From a bacterium (GTDB lineage Bacteria > Pseudomonadota > Gammaproteobacteria > Burkholderiales > Burkholderiaceae_C): a stretch of DNA of 32,835 nucleotides. The stretch spans positions 1-32,835 of the forward strand of contig JAVBXK010000029.1 in the NCBI GenBank assembly GCA_030824555.1, written 5' to 3'. The translations under genes were made by a program, and so were the position numbers. The notes under the pieces were generated by a model. It had not been told where the DNA came from and did no database searches. It saw only the letters and a list, made by a program, of their open reading frames with translations. The stretch's first letter is position 1. Each line of letters begins with the position of its first letter. Positions 8,930-17,515 of this stretch are shown here, piece by piece.

Positions 8930-11203
8930 TCAGAAGCGGTATTCAAACGACAACAACCAGCTGCGAGGCTGTTGCGGCATATTGAAAAAAGTGCGGCTGC
9001 CAGCGCCATGCGCAGCGTAGTAGCGCCTGTCGAACAGGTTGTACACGTCCAGCCAGACCGTGCCGCGTCCGTCAACCAGCTTGTGCCAACCAATGTGCAA
9101 GTTGGCCACGGTGTAGCCGGGGGTCACCAACCGGTCAGGGGGCGCGTTGCGGTCTTTTTTGCGCCCATTCGTGGTGTCCCCCACCCACAGCAACTGCGGT
9201 GTGATGCTGACCGCGTCGAGGTAACGCAACGTGGCGCCCAGCTTGTATTGCTGTTGCGCCACGAAAGGCAGATCCCAGTTGATGCCATCGCCCTCGTTGA
9301 GGCGTCCGTTGATCCAGCTGCCGCTGGCCCACAGGTCGCCTGACCAGGCCCGGTTGACGCGGAACTGATAGCGCCCCATCACGTCCAGGCCCGTTTGCCG
9401 CTGCTCGCCCGCATTGCCCTTGCTCTCGGGACTGATCAGCAACGCGCCGGGTATGGCGTTCACGTCTGTGGACGGCAACGTGACGATCAGGTTGCGAATG
9501 CGACTGTGGTAGGCATGCGCCTGCACATTGGCATCGCGCGACAGCCGCCAGTCCCATGTGGCGCTGATGGTTTTGGATTTTTCGGGTGCCAGGTCGAAAT
9601 TGGGCACGCGGAACCCGGTGCCACGGTACAAGCCCGAAGCCGTTTTGCTGCCATCAAACGAGCCAAATGAGCTCAGGCTTTCGTCGGGAGATGGTGCACG
9701 GAAGGCCGCCGCATACGAGGCCTTCAACAGGTGATCGGGATGTGCACGCCACACCACGCCCATGCGGGGGTTGGCCGAACTGCCGTAGGCCGAGTGCCTG
9801 TCCAGACGCAAACCGGCAGTGGTGGACCATGCCTCGCTCCAGTCCGACTGCACCTGTGCATAGCCGGACAGGTTGTGGTAAGCCGCGTCGTAAATGTTCA
9901 GCGGCAGCGAGGTGTTGCCATACACCATGCCCTGCCCCCCTGGGCTTTTGGATGCGTCGTAAGGGCTGGGCAGGGTGTGCGCCTCGATGGCTTTGAACTT
10001 CTGCACACCCACCCCAGCTTGTACGCGGTGCCGGTTGTCCAGCCGCCAGTTCAGGTTTTGCTCGACAGACAGGCGCTCGGAGCGGGTGTATTCGAAGCCG
10101 TTGGCAAAATTGGTGTAAATGTTCACGTACTTGGAAGTCGGATCCACCGTTTGCAACGAGTAGTCGGCTACCAGTTCGCCCGACAGGTCGCTGTTCAGGT
10201 TGAAGCGGTATTTGGCATACACGGTGTCGGTCTGGGTCAGCCAGGGCGCGTTGTCCAGGTACAGCGCGGTTTCCGGTTTGTCGCCAGTGCTGGTCAGGCT
10301 GCGAAATACGTTGCGGTAGGCACCGAACACCCAGTCCTTGCCCGTGTCGAGTCGGGCAAAAAAGCTCTGACTGCTGATGCCCCCCGTGTAGCTTTCCCGG
10401 TTGGCTGCGGGCACGACCACCGCACCGCCTAATGTGGTGGCGTTCTTGGCTGGGAAATCGTTGGGGTAGTACTGGTTCAGCGGTGCGCGGTCAGACCGCT
10501 GCGAATGCCCGCCTGCCGTCAGAGAAAAACCGTTCTCGCCCTTCATGCTGGCCATGAACGAACCCTCACGTGTACCGAACGGCCCTGCCCCGGCTGACAC
10601 CCAACCCATTTGCCCGGCATCGGCGTGGTCGGTCACGATATTGACCACCCCTGCCACCGCATCGGCACCGTACAGTGCGGCAGCGGGGCCAAACAGCACC
10701 TCCACTTGCTTGGCTGCGTACAGTGCAAAGTTCTCGGCAATGGGAAAGTTGCCACCAGCCGGGTTACCGACCCTGATGCCATCCATCAGCACCAACAATT
10801 TGTTGGGGCCTGAGAACCCCTGAAACGTGAAGTTGTTGTAGGCGGACGACTTGGTGCCCCGCATGAAGTCAACACCGGGCAGGTCTTCCAGCAGATCGGC
10901 CAGGTTGCGGTAACGGCGCTCGCGGATCTGCTCGCGGGTGAACACCAGGATGTGCGCCGGAGACTGGTCACGCGACTCCAGCTGCCGCGAGGCCGTGACC
11001 ACAGGGATGTTCATCAACTCGGCCAACGACATGGGTGCCAACTTGTCCACATCTGACAAGTCTGCCTGCGCCAAGGCCGCCGATGCGCCGCACAGGCAGG
11101 CCAGCATCAACGCGCTGGCACGGAATGGAGGATGGCACATGGTGGTATCTGTGGCTGTGGCGCCCAACGCAGCGCGTGGTTTTTTTGGGATCAGGCGAGT
11201 CAT
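8930..11203 (-). CDS. TonB-dependent outer-membrane receptor
   Basis: 757 residues from the ATG at 11203. The start is uncertain because neither this ATG nor the one at 11140 (MCHPPFRAS) has a clear Shine-Dalgarno; both leave the signal peptide ending at ASAALA intact. The mature N-terminus (LAPMSLAELMNIPVVTASR) is the TonB-box/plug entry common in signalling-associated receptors. The plug domain follows, with DLLEDLPGVDFM, FQGFSGPNKLLVLMDGIRV and VEVLFGPAAALYGADAVAGVVNIVT. A roughly 600-residue beta-barrel ends in SFEYRF, with the C-terminal Phe needed for assembly. Nothing identifies the ligand, and no siderophore or B12 genes are near. It is the first gene of the operon leading to YfiR, hybrid kinase and cyclase, so it may sense or import the ligand that controls c-di-GMP. 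Confidence 0.93.
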   Translation of the reverse strand: MTRLIPKKPRAALGATATDTTMCHPPFRASALMLACLCGASAALAQADLSDVDKLAPMSLAELMNIPVVTASRQLESRDQSPAHILVFTREQIRERRYRNLADLLEDLPGVDFMRGTKSSAYNNFTFQGFSGPNKLLVLMDGIRVGNPAGGNFPIAENFALYAAKQVEVLFGPAAALYGADAVAGVVNIVTDHADAGQMGWVSAGAGPFGTREGSFMASMKGENGFSLTAGGHSQRSDRAPLNQYYPNDFPAKNATTLGGAVVVPAANRESYTGGISSQSFFARLDTGKDWVFGAYRNVFRSLTSTGDKPETALYLDNAPWLTQTDTVYAKYRFNLNSDLSGELVADYSLQTVDPTSKYVNIYTNFANGFEYTRSERLSVEQNLNWRLDNRHRVQAGVGVQKFKAIEAHTLPSPYDASKSPGGQGMVYGNTSLPLNIYDAAYHNLSGYAQVQSDWSEAWSTTAGLRLDRHSAYGSSANPRMGVVWRAHPDHLLKASYAAAFRAPSPDESLSSFGSFDGSKTASGLYRGTGFRVPNFDLAPEKSKTISATWDWRLSRDANVQAHAYHSRIRNLIVTLPSTDVNAIPGALLISPESKGNAGEQRQTGLDVMGRYQFRVNRAWSGDLWASGSWINGRLNEGDGINWDLPFVAQQQYKLGATLRYLDAVSITPQLLWVGDTTNGRKKDRNAPPDRLVTPGYTVANLHIGWHKLVDGRGTVWLDVYNLFDRRYYAAHGAGSRTFFNMPQQPRSWLLSFEYRF

Positions 11204-11371
11204 GCTATCAGAAGAAATCAGCCATCTGAGAGGCTGAAAACACGTGGTTTTCGGGGCTTCGTGACCTGGCATGCCCCACCCCTCCGGTGCTAACATCCCA
11301 GATTAGCCCTGATTTTTTTCAGGTTATTGTCAGCTGCGCCACCCGATGCACAGCACCGTTGAGGAACTTGC
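11204..11371. promoter_or_regulatory. Divergent promoter region of the TonB/c-di-GMP operon and the chemoreceptor
   Basis: This 168-bp non-coding gap separates two divergent starts and must hold both promoters. It contains AT-rich patches (for example GATTTTTTTCAGGTTATTG around 11310-11328). I could not place convincing -35/-10 pairs or a recognisable operator. Shared control of the chemoreceptor and the c-di-GMP operon is possible from the geometry alone. Confidence 0.4.
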
Positions 11372-12937
11372 ATGTTTGATCAATTCCGCCTGACGCAGCG
11401 CGTCTGGGCATCCGTTGTGGTGTACTGGATCGTGTTGATGGCCGCGATCGTCGCTGGTTTTTCAGGCATGAAAGAAGCTCGCGATTCGCTGGCCTATGTG
11501 CACGACAACCGGATGGAAACATCGGTTGCGCTGGGCACCATGCGTCGCAGCTACCTGGTCAACCGCATGGAAATCCTGTTGATGTTCCAGCACGCACCCG
11601 ACTCGCCAGTGGTCAGCGCCCATGACCACCCTATTTCAGTGCACGTCGACAACATCACCAAAATCCGCGAAGAAAACAACCAAGCCTCCAAGTTTGTGGA
11701 AAGCCGTGAGTTTTCCACCGAAGAAAAAGCGCTGATTGACGACATGCTGGCCAAACGCAAAGCGTGGCAAGCCAAGCGCGATCAGGTGATGGATGCCATG
11801 GCAAAAGGTGATTTTTCTCCCGCCACCATGGCATTTTTCCTGGCAGCAGGCCGCACCGAGGGCAACGCCTTCGAAGGTGCCATGACCAATCTGGTCAAGC
11901 ACCAGACTGTATCGGGCAGCATTGAAACTGCGGAGGCAGAAGCCCGCTACAGCCGCAGCAAGCTCATTTTCCTGGCGGTGCTGCTGCTGGGCGCTGTGCC
12001 CATGACCCTGTTCATGGTGGTCACCCTGCGTCGCATGTCCAAAGGTTTTGCCGTGGCCGATGCGGCTGCCACATCCATCGCCCAAGGCGATTTGACGCAC
12101 CGCATCGAATCGGACGGTGGCGACGAAATCACACACCTGCTCAGCCAGATGAACACCATGCAGAGCAACCTGCGTTCACTGTTGTCACGCGTGGTGACGG
12201 GGGCAGACGCCATTGCCAGCGCATCCAGCCAAGTGGCCAGTGGCACCCAGGACCTGTCGGCCCGCACCGAGCAGCAAGCCAGCTCGCTGGAACAAACCGC
12301 CTCAGCCACGGAGGAGCTCAACAGCACGGTCAAACTGAACGCTGACAGTGCGGCCCAAGCCAACAACATGGCCGAAACCGCGTCTGCGGTAGCCGGCCGA
12401 GGTGGCGAGGTGGTGTCGCAAGTGGTGCACACCATGAACGAAATCAACACGTCGTCGCGCAAAATCGTCGACATCATTGCAGTGATCGACAGCATTGCTT
12501 TCCAGACCAACATCCTGGCGCTGAACGCGGCCGTTGAAGCTGCCCGTGCAGGCGAACAAGGGCGCGGGTTTGCCGTGGTGGCGTCGGAAGTGCGTTCGCT
12601 GGCACAGCGCTCGTCCACGGCAGCCAAAGAAATCAAGGCGCTCATTGACGAATCGGTCAACAAGGTGGAAAGCGGCACGCGCCAGGTCGATCAGGCTGGT
12701 GAGACCATGAAAGAAATCGTGGCCAGCATTGAAGGCGTGACACAGATCATGCGGGACATCGCCTCGTCAAGCTCGGAGCAGGCGCAGGGCATTTCGCAGA
12801 TCAACCAGGCCGTGGCCCTGATGGACAGCGTGACGCAACAGAACGCCGCGCTGGTGGAAGAGGCCTCTGCGGCATCGGCTTCGTTGCAAGAGCAGGCCCA
12901 GCAACTCCGCGAAGAAGTCAACGCGTTCAAGCTCTGA
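11372..12937 (+). CDS. Methyl-accepting chemotaxis protein
   Basis: 521 residues, classic transmembrane chemoreceptor. TM1 (about 11-33) is followed by a periplasmic four-helix-bundle-type ligand domain (34-196), TM2 (about 197-219) and a HAMP domain (about 220-270, GDLTHRIES). A long coiled-coil signalling domain has the conserved hairpin tip ([20 protein letters not shown], about 389-408) that contacts CheA and CheW. Gln/Glu-rich methylation helices flank the tip ([18 protein letters not shown] and, later, [17 protein letters not shown]). There is no C-terminal NWETF-type pentapeptide, so CheR/CheB tethering is not expected. The periplasmic loop has a His-rich patch ([18 protein letters not shown], 74-91) of unknown meaning. 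The gene is alone on its strand, divergent from the c-di-GMP operon, and ends before a bidirectional terminator shared with polA. Confidence 0.95.
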   Translation: MFDQFRLTQRVWASVVVYWIVLMAAIVAGFSGMKEARDSLAYVHDNRMETSVALGTMRRSYLVNRMEILLMFQHAPDSPVVSAHDHPISVHVDNITKIREENNQASKFVESREFSTEEKALIDDMLAKRKAWQAKRDQVMDAMAKGDFSPATMAFFLAAGRTEGNAFEGAMTNLVKHQTVSGSIETAEAEARYSRSKLIFLAVLLLGAVPMTLFMVVTLRRMSKGFAVADAAATSIAQGDLTHRIESDGGDEITHLLSQMNTMQSNLRSLLSRVVTGADAIASASSQVASGTQDLSARTEQQASSLEQTASATEELNSTVKLNADSAAQANNMAETASAVAGRGGEVVSQVVHTMNEINTSSRKIVDIIAVIDSIAFQTNILALNAAVEAARAGEQGRGFAVVASEVRSLAQRSSTAAKEIKALIDESVNKVESGTRQVDQAGETMKEIVASIEGVTQIMRDIASSSSEQAQGISQINQAVALMDSVTQQNAALVEEASAASASLQEQAQQLREEVNAFKL

Positions 12938-13059
12938 CAGCACTGCGGCGCTGGCGCTGTACGGTACGCAGGTACGCACCGCACGGCTCAAGACGGTTGC
13001 CAGCCACCCCGCACGGAGGGTACCCGCTGGGCAAGCGACACCCTATGATTTCATAGCAC

Positions 13060-13095
13060 AAAAAGGCCTCCAGAAAAGAACTGGAGGCCTTTTTT
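13060..13095. terminator. Bidirectional intrinsic terminator between the chemoreceptor gene and polA
   Basis: AAAAAGGCCTCCAG (13060-13073), loop AAAAGAA, and CTGGAGGCCTTTTT (13081-13094) form a perfect 14-bp stem. A-runs on the left and T-runs on the right give a U-tract in both directions. It lies about 120 bp after the chemoreceptor stop and 5 bp beyond the polA stop. Confidence 0.92.
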
Positions 13096-13099
13096 ATGC

Positions 13100-16024
13100 T
13101 CAATGTGCCTTTTCCCAGTTGGGCCCGACGCCCACCTCGGCCAGCAACGGCACTTTCAGCGCGGCCACATCGGCCATCAGGCGCGGCACCTCGGTGCGCA
13201 CCCAGTCCACCTCTGACGCGGGCACCTCGAACACCAGTTCGTCGTGCACCTGCATGATCATTTTGGTGCCACGCTGCTGCGCGTCCAATGCGGCTTGTAC
13301 GGCCACCATGCTGAGCTTGATGAGGTCCGCCGCCGTGCCCTGCATGGGCGCGTTGATGGCAGCGCGCTCTGCCCCTGCCCGGCGGGGGCCGTTAGGGCTG
13401 TTGATTTCGGGCAGGTACAGGCGGCGGCCGAACACGGTTTCCACATAGCCCTGCGCCTTGGCCTGGGCACGGGTGTCATCCATGTACTGCTTCACCCCCG
13501 CAAACCGCTCGAAATAACGCTGGATGTAGTTTTTGGCCGCCGTGTTGTCAATGCCCAGCGCCTTGGCCAGGCCAAACCCGCTCATGCCGTAAATGAGCCC
13601 GAAGTTGATGACCTTGGCGTAGCGGCGCTGCTCGCTGCTGACCTGGTCCACCCCGATGCCGAACACCTCGGCCGCCGTGGCGCGGTGCACGTCCAGCCCG
13701 TCGGCAAATGCCTTCAGCAAGGCGTGGTCACCACTGATGTGCGCCATGATGCGCAACTCGATCTGGCTGTAGTCGGCACTGGCAATCACACAGCCCGCCG
13801 GGGCCACGAAGGCCTCGCGCACGCGGCGGCCTTCTGCGGTGCGCACGGGAATGTTCTGCAGGTTGGGGTCGTTGCTGCTCAGGCGCCCGGTCACGGCCAC
13901 AGCCTGCGCGTAATGGGTGTGCACCCTGCCCGTGCGCGGCGTGGCCAGTTGGGCCAGCTTGTCGGTGTAGGTACCTTTGAGCTTGCTTAAAGACCGGTGC
14001 GCCAGAATTTTGGCGGGCAGCGGGTAGTTTTCGGCCAGCTTTTCCAGCACCTCTTCGTCGGTGCTGCGCGCGCCGGTGGCGGTTTTCTTGACCACGGGCA
14101 GGCCCAGCTTGTCGAAGAAAATTTCACCCAGTTGCTTCGGACTGGACAGGTTGAACGGCTGCCCGGCAATGGCGTAGGCGTCCTCCTCCAGCTGCTGGAT
14201 GCGTTGGCCCAGCTCCTGACTCTGGGTGGCCAGCATGGGCGCGTCGATCAGCACGCCGTTGCGTTCGATGCGGTACAGGGCCTCGCTGCTGGCCATTTCC
14301 AGTTCGTAGATGAACAACAAGCCTTTGGGCAGGGCCTGTGCGGGTGCAGCATCGGGTGCAGGCTCGAACAGCAGGTCGGCTTGCGGGCTGGCCACGGTTG
14401 CCAACGGTTCAGACGTCTGGGCACTGGCTTGCAGCAGCGGCCACAGCACGTTGTGCACGGCCAGGGTCTGGTCGGCATCTTCTCCGGCGTATTCTGCGGC
14501 CTTGGCCACATCGACCTGGCTGAACGGGATTTGGTGCGCGCCTTTGCCACACAGGTCTTCGTAGGTGATGCCGCCGCGCCCCAGGTGGCGCTCGGCCAGG
14601 CTGGACAGACCATGCGGCCGGTGCACTTCCAGCACATAGCTTTGCAGCATGGTGTCATGGGCGTAGCCCTGCACCTCGATACCGTGGTTGGCCAGCACGT
14701 GCCGGTCGTACTTGACGTGCTGGCCCAGCTTTTGGGCAGCCGGGTTTTCCAGCCAGGGTTTCAGGCGGGCCAACACCTCGTCGCGGGGCAACTGTGCCGG
14801 TGCGTCGGGGTAGTCGTGCGCCAGGGGAATGTAGGCGGCAGCCCCAGGTGTGACGCACAGGCTGATGCCCACCACCTGGGCCAGCATGTGGTCGAGCGAG
14901 GTGGTTTCGGTGTCCAGCGCCGTCAGCTCGGCGGCCTGCACGCGCGCCAGCCAGGCATCGAAGGTGGGCCAATCGGTGACGGTGTCCACCTGCACACCAG
15001 ACGATGCAGCTGTCGCGTCGGGCGCAGGGTCGGCAAACAGGTCGCCGGTGTCGCCCCGGTGTGCAGCCGCTGCGGCGTGGGCATCCGCTTGCGGCCCTGC
15101 ACCATCGGTTACGGGAGCCGCTGCGGGCGCAGCTCCCCGCTCGGCCATTGCCCGCACCAGGCCTTTGAAGCCAAACTTGGCATAAAAATCGGCCATAGCG
15201 CTTGTGTCAATTGGTTTGACTGCTATGGATTCCAAACTCGGCAAGCCCGGCACAAAACCGTTCAGATCGCAATCGGTCTTGATGGTGACCAGCGAGCGTC
15301 CGGTGGGCAACCAGCCCAGCGCGTCGCGCAGGTTCTGGCCCGCCACGCCTTTGACTTCGCCCGCCCTGGCCACCAGCGCGTCGAGCGAGCCGAATTCCTG
15401 CAACCATTTGGCTGCCGTTTTGGGGCCGACCTTGGGCACGCCGGGCACGTTGTCCACGGTGTCGCCCACCAGGGTCTGGAAATCGATCATCAGGCGCGCG
15501 GGCACGCCGAACTCCGCCTCCACCCCGGCCAGGTCACGGCGTTTGCCGTTCATGGTGTCGATGATGGTGATGTGTTCGGTCACCAGTTGCGCCAAGTCTT
15601 TGTCGCCGCTGGACACCACCACGTCAAACCCCTGCTGCTGCCCGGCCACCGCCAGGGTGCCAATGACATCGTCGGCCTCCACGCCGGGCACGTTCAGCAC
15701 CGCCCAGCCCAGCAGGCGCACCACCTCATGAATGGGCTCGATTTGCGCCCGCAAATCGTCGGGCATGGGTGCACGGTGGGCTTTGTAGTCGGGGTACAGC
15801 GCGTCGCGGAAGGTGGGGCCTGACGCGTCGAACACGCAGGCCACGTGCCCGGCAGGCACCTCTTTGGCCAGGCTTTGCAGCATGTTGACCATGCCGCGAA
15901 TGGCGCCTGTGGGCGCACTGGCGGGGTCACCCGCCACGGCACGCAAATCGGGCATGGCATGAAAGGCACGGTAAAGGTAGCTGGAGCCATCCACCAGCAG
16001 CAGGGTTGGGCGCTTGTCGGTCAT
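13100..16024 (-). CDS. polA: DNA polymerase I
   Basis: 974 residues from the ATG at 16024 (MTDKRPTLLLVDGSSYLYRAF). It fills gaps and removes RNA primers during replication and excision repair. The 5'-3' nuclease domain (about 1-290) shows VFDASGPTFRDALYPDYKAHR, GVEADDVIGTLA and TLVGDTVDNVPGVPKVGPKTA. An Ala/Pro/Asp-rich linker (about 295-350) follows. The 3'-5' proofreading domain keeps its acidic residues (LDTETTSLD, KYDRHVL, YAGEDADQT), so it should be active. The polymerase domain has motif A ASADYSQIELRI (about 750), the O-helix KVINFGLIYGMSGFG, and motif C MQVHDELVFEVP (about 925). Residues about 267-276 are encoded by a copy of the 30-bp repeat found elsewhere in the window. An upstream in-frame extension to 16267 runs over the divergent promoter region and is rejected. 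Confidence 0.98.
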   Translation of the reverse strand: MTDKRPTLLLVDGSSYLYRAFHAMPDLRAVAGDPASAPTGAIRGMVNMLQSLAKEVPAGHVACVFDASGPTFRDALYPDYKAHRAPMPDDLRAQIEPIHEVVRLLGWAVLNVPGVEADDVIGTLAVAGQQQGFDVVVSSGDKDLAQLVTEHITIIDTMNGKRRDLAGVEAEFGVPARLMIDFQTLVGDTVDNVPGVPKVGPKTAAKWLQEFGSLDALVARAGEVKGVAGQNLRDALGWLPTGRSLVTIKTDCDLNGFVPGLPSLESIAVKPIDTSAMADFYAKFGFKGLVRAMAERGAAPAAAPVTDGAGPQADAHAAAAAHRGDTGDLFADPAPDATAASSGVQVDTVTDWPTFDAWLARVQAAELTALDTETTSLDHMLAQVVGISLCVTPGAAAYIPLAHDYPDAPAQLPRDEVLARLKPWLENPAAQKLGQHVKYDRHVLANHGIEVQGYAHDTMLQSYVLEVHRPHGLSSLAERHLGRGGITYEDLCGKGAHQIPFSQVDVAKAAEYAGEDADQTLAVHNVLWPLLQASAQTSEPLATVASPQADLLFEPAPDAAPAQALPKGLLFIYELEMASSEALYRIERNGVLIDAPMLATQSQELGQRIQQLEEDAYAIAGQPFNLSSPKQLGEIFFDKLGLPVVKKTATGARSTDEEVLEKLAENYPLPAKILAHRSLSKLKGTYTDKLAQLATPRTGRVHTHYAQAVAVTGRLSSNDPNLQNIPVRTAEGRRVREAFVAPAGCVIASADYSQIELRIMAHISGDHALLKAFADGLDVHRATAAEVFGIGVDQVSSEQRRYAKVINFGLIYGMSGFGLAKALGIDNTAAKNYIQRYFERFAGVKQYMDDTRAQAKAQGYVETVFGRRLYLPEINSPNGPRRAGAERAAINAPMQGTAADLIKLSMVAVQAALDAQQRGTKMIMQVHDELVFEVPASEVDWVRTEVPRLMADVAALKVPLLAEVGVGPNWEKAH
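15197..15226 (-). repeat. 30-bp interspersed element, copy 2, inside the polA coding sequence
   Basis: Read on the minus strand: ATAGCAG, 16 nt, AAGCGCT. The 16-nt spacing matches the other four copies, and the ends make an inverted repeat (CCATAGC/GCTATGG) with an inner GTCAA/TTGAC. It encodes about ten residues of PolA (within SIAVKPIDTSAMA) at the C-terminal edge of the 5' nuclease domain, and the reading frame is kept. Confidence 0.5.
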
Positions 16025-16155
16025 GGCGCGCATTGTCGGGCATGCAGAGCGGATGGCTTGTTCCTGCCTTCGCCCAAGGGGGCATCCGGCATCCAACCCG
16101 ACGCACCGTGCCGCTGGCATTCGCGAAGGGTTTGCGGGGCTACTTACAATCGGGC

Positions 16156-16494
16156 ATGAGCTTTTTTCCCGTCTTCCTTTCCAACACCCGTCGCATGGCC
16201 ATCGGCATCTGCTGCCTGGCAGCCCTGGCAACCGCCGCCGCCCAGGAGGCTGGCAGCGCCACCGCACCCAACCAGCGCGTGGAACGCATCACCCATGAAG
16301 ATGGTGGCAGCCGGGTTGACGAGGTGCGCGTAGGCGGCGTCACACGTCAGATCGACGTGCAAACCAAATCAGGCCTGCCCGCCTACCAGGTGGCGCCCAC
16401 CACCAGCACCCAGGGCACCGTTACCTCCGCTGGCGAGCGAAGCGGCAGCCAGGGCAGCGCGGGCCGCGCCAGCTGGCGTCTGTTGAACTTTTGA
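16156..16494 (+). CDS. DUF2782-like small exported protein
   Basis: 112 residues from the ATG at 16156. A signal peptide with a basic start and hydrophobic core (MAIGICCLAALATAAAQ) is followed by a short mature domain containing VERITHEDGGSRVDEVRVGG, TRQIDVQTKSGLPAYQV and the C-terminal RASWRLLNF. This pattern, and the position between polA and thrB, match the DUF2782 proteins commonly found there in Burkholderiales. That assignment is from memory, not a search. The function of the family is unknown; a periplasmic location is likely. It is divergent from polA (131-bp gap) and 30 nt ahead of thrB, probably co-transcribed. No catalytic residue is evident. Confidence 0.75.
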   Translation: MSFFPVFLSNTRRMAIGICCLAALATAAAQEAGSATAPNQRVERITHEDGGSRVDEVRVGGVTRQIDVQTKSGLPAYQVAPTTSTQGTVTSAGERSGSQGSAGRASWRLLNF

Positions 16495-16524
16495 TTCAGG
16501 GCCACGCGCCCACGACTGCTGCAC

Positions 16525-17505
16525 ATGGCTGTATTCACACAGGTCACGACGACCGAAGCAGGCAACCTGCTGACCAAACTGGGGCTGGGCACGCTGACCG
16601 ACATTCAGGGTTGCGCTGGCGGCATCGAGAACACCAACTACTTCGTCACCACCGAACTTGACGGTGCGGTGCACGAGCACGTGCTGACGCTGTTCGAGCG
16701 TCTCACCTTCGAACAGCTGCCGTTTTACCTGCACCTGATGAAACACCTGGCAGGCAAAGGCATCCCCGTGCCCGACCCTGCGGCAGATGCCAAAGGCAAC
16801 ATCCTGCACCGCCTGAAGGGCAAACCTGCCGCCGTGGTGAACAAGCTCAAGGGCAAAAGCCAGCTCAACCCCCAACCCGTGCATTGCGCTGCGGTGGGTG
16901 CCATGCTGGCCCGCATGCACTTGGCCGGACGCGACTACGACCGCAGCCAGCCCAACCTGCGCGGCCTGCCCTGGTGGAACGACACCGTACCCGTGGTGTT
17001 GCCCCACCTCACGCCCGAGCAGGCAGCACTCATCACAGCCGAACTGGCTTACCAAAACCACGTGGCGGACAGCGCAGCGTATGCGGCGCTGCCCGCTGGC
17101 CCAGTACATGCCGACCTGTTCCGCGACAACGTCATGTTCGAGGGCGAAGCGCTGACCGGCTTCTTCGACTTTTACTTTGCGGGTTGCGACAGCTTTCTGT
17201 TCGACCTGGCGGTGTGCCTGAACGACTGGTGCATTGACCTGGCCACTGGCGGACACGACACCGACCGTGCCCAAGCCATGCTGCGTGCCTACCAGACGGT
17301 GCGCCCGCTGACCGCGCCTGAGCGCGAGCTGTTGCCCGCCATGCTGCGCGCGGGGGCACTGCGGTTCTGGGTCTCACGCCTGTGGGACTGGCACCTGCCG
17401 CGCGAAGCCAGCATGCTGCAACCGCACGATCCCACGCATTTCGAGCGCGTGCTGCGCCAGCGCGTGACCACCGCCACCGCCATGGCAACGTGGGCCAAGG
17501 CATGA
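16525..17505 (+). CDS. thrB: Homoserine kinase, aminoglycoside-phosphotransferase fold
   Basis: 326 residues, the usual size for the APH-fold homoserine kinase (ThrB type II) of pseudomonads and Burkholderiales, unrelated to the GHMP-family ThrB of E. coli. It phosphorylates L-homoserine with ATP, the step before threonine synthase. The N-terminus (MAVFTQVTTTEAGNLLTKLGLG, then GCAGGIENTNYFV) binds nucleotide. The catalytic loop is PVHADLFRDNVMF (about residues 193-205), with the catalytic Asp and metal-binding Asn, followed by GFFDFYFAGCDSFLFDLAVCLNDW, in which the DFYFAG Asp corresponds to the metal-binding Asp of the family. Cytoplasmic. It follows the DUF2782-like gene and precedes a membrane protein by 10 nt. 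Confidence 0.95.
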   Translation: MAVFTQVTTTEAGNLLTKLGLGTLTDIQGCAGGIENTNYFVTTELDGAVHEHVLTLFERLTFEQLPFYLHLMKHLAGKGIPVPDPAADAKGNILHRLKGKPAAVVNKLKGKSQLNPQPVHCAAVGAMLARMHLAGRDYDRSQPNLRGLPWWNDTVPVVLPHLTPEQAALITAELAYQNHVADSAAYAALPAGPVHADLFRDNVMFEGEALTGFFDFYFAGCDSFLFDLAVCLNDWCIDLATGGHDTDRAQAMLRAYQTVRPLTAPERELLPAMLRAGALRFWVSRLWDWHLPREASMLQPHDPTHFERVLRQRVTTATAMATWAKA

Positions 17506-17515
17506 AGGCTGTTGC

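Noticed and set aside
12963-12978. Tandem 8-bp direct repeat GGTACGCA x2
   Set aside because: Too short and isolated to be meaningful in GC-rich non-coding DNA; not a CRISPR or iteron array.
13997-15823. 608-codon plus-strand reading frame opposite polA
   Set aside because: It is the shadow of polA in GC-rich DNA; its Gln/His/Gly-rich translation has no domain pattern, while polA has every motif of its family.
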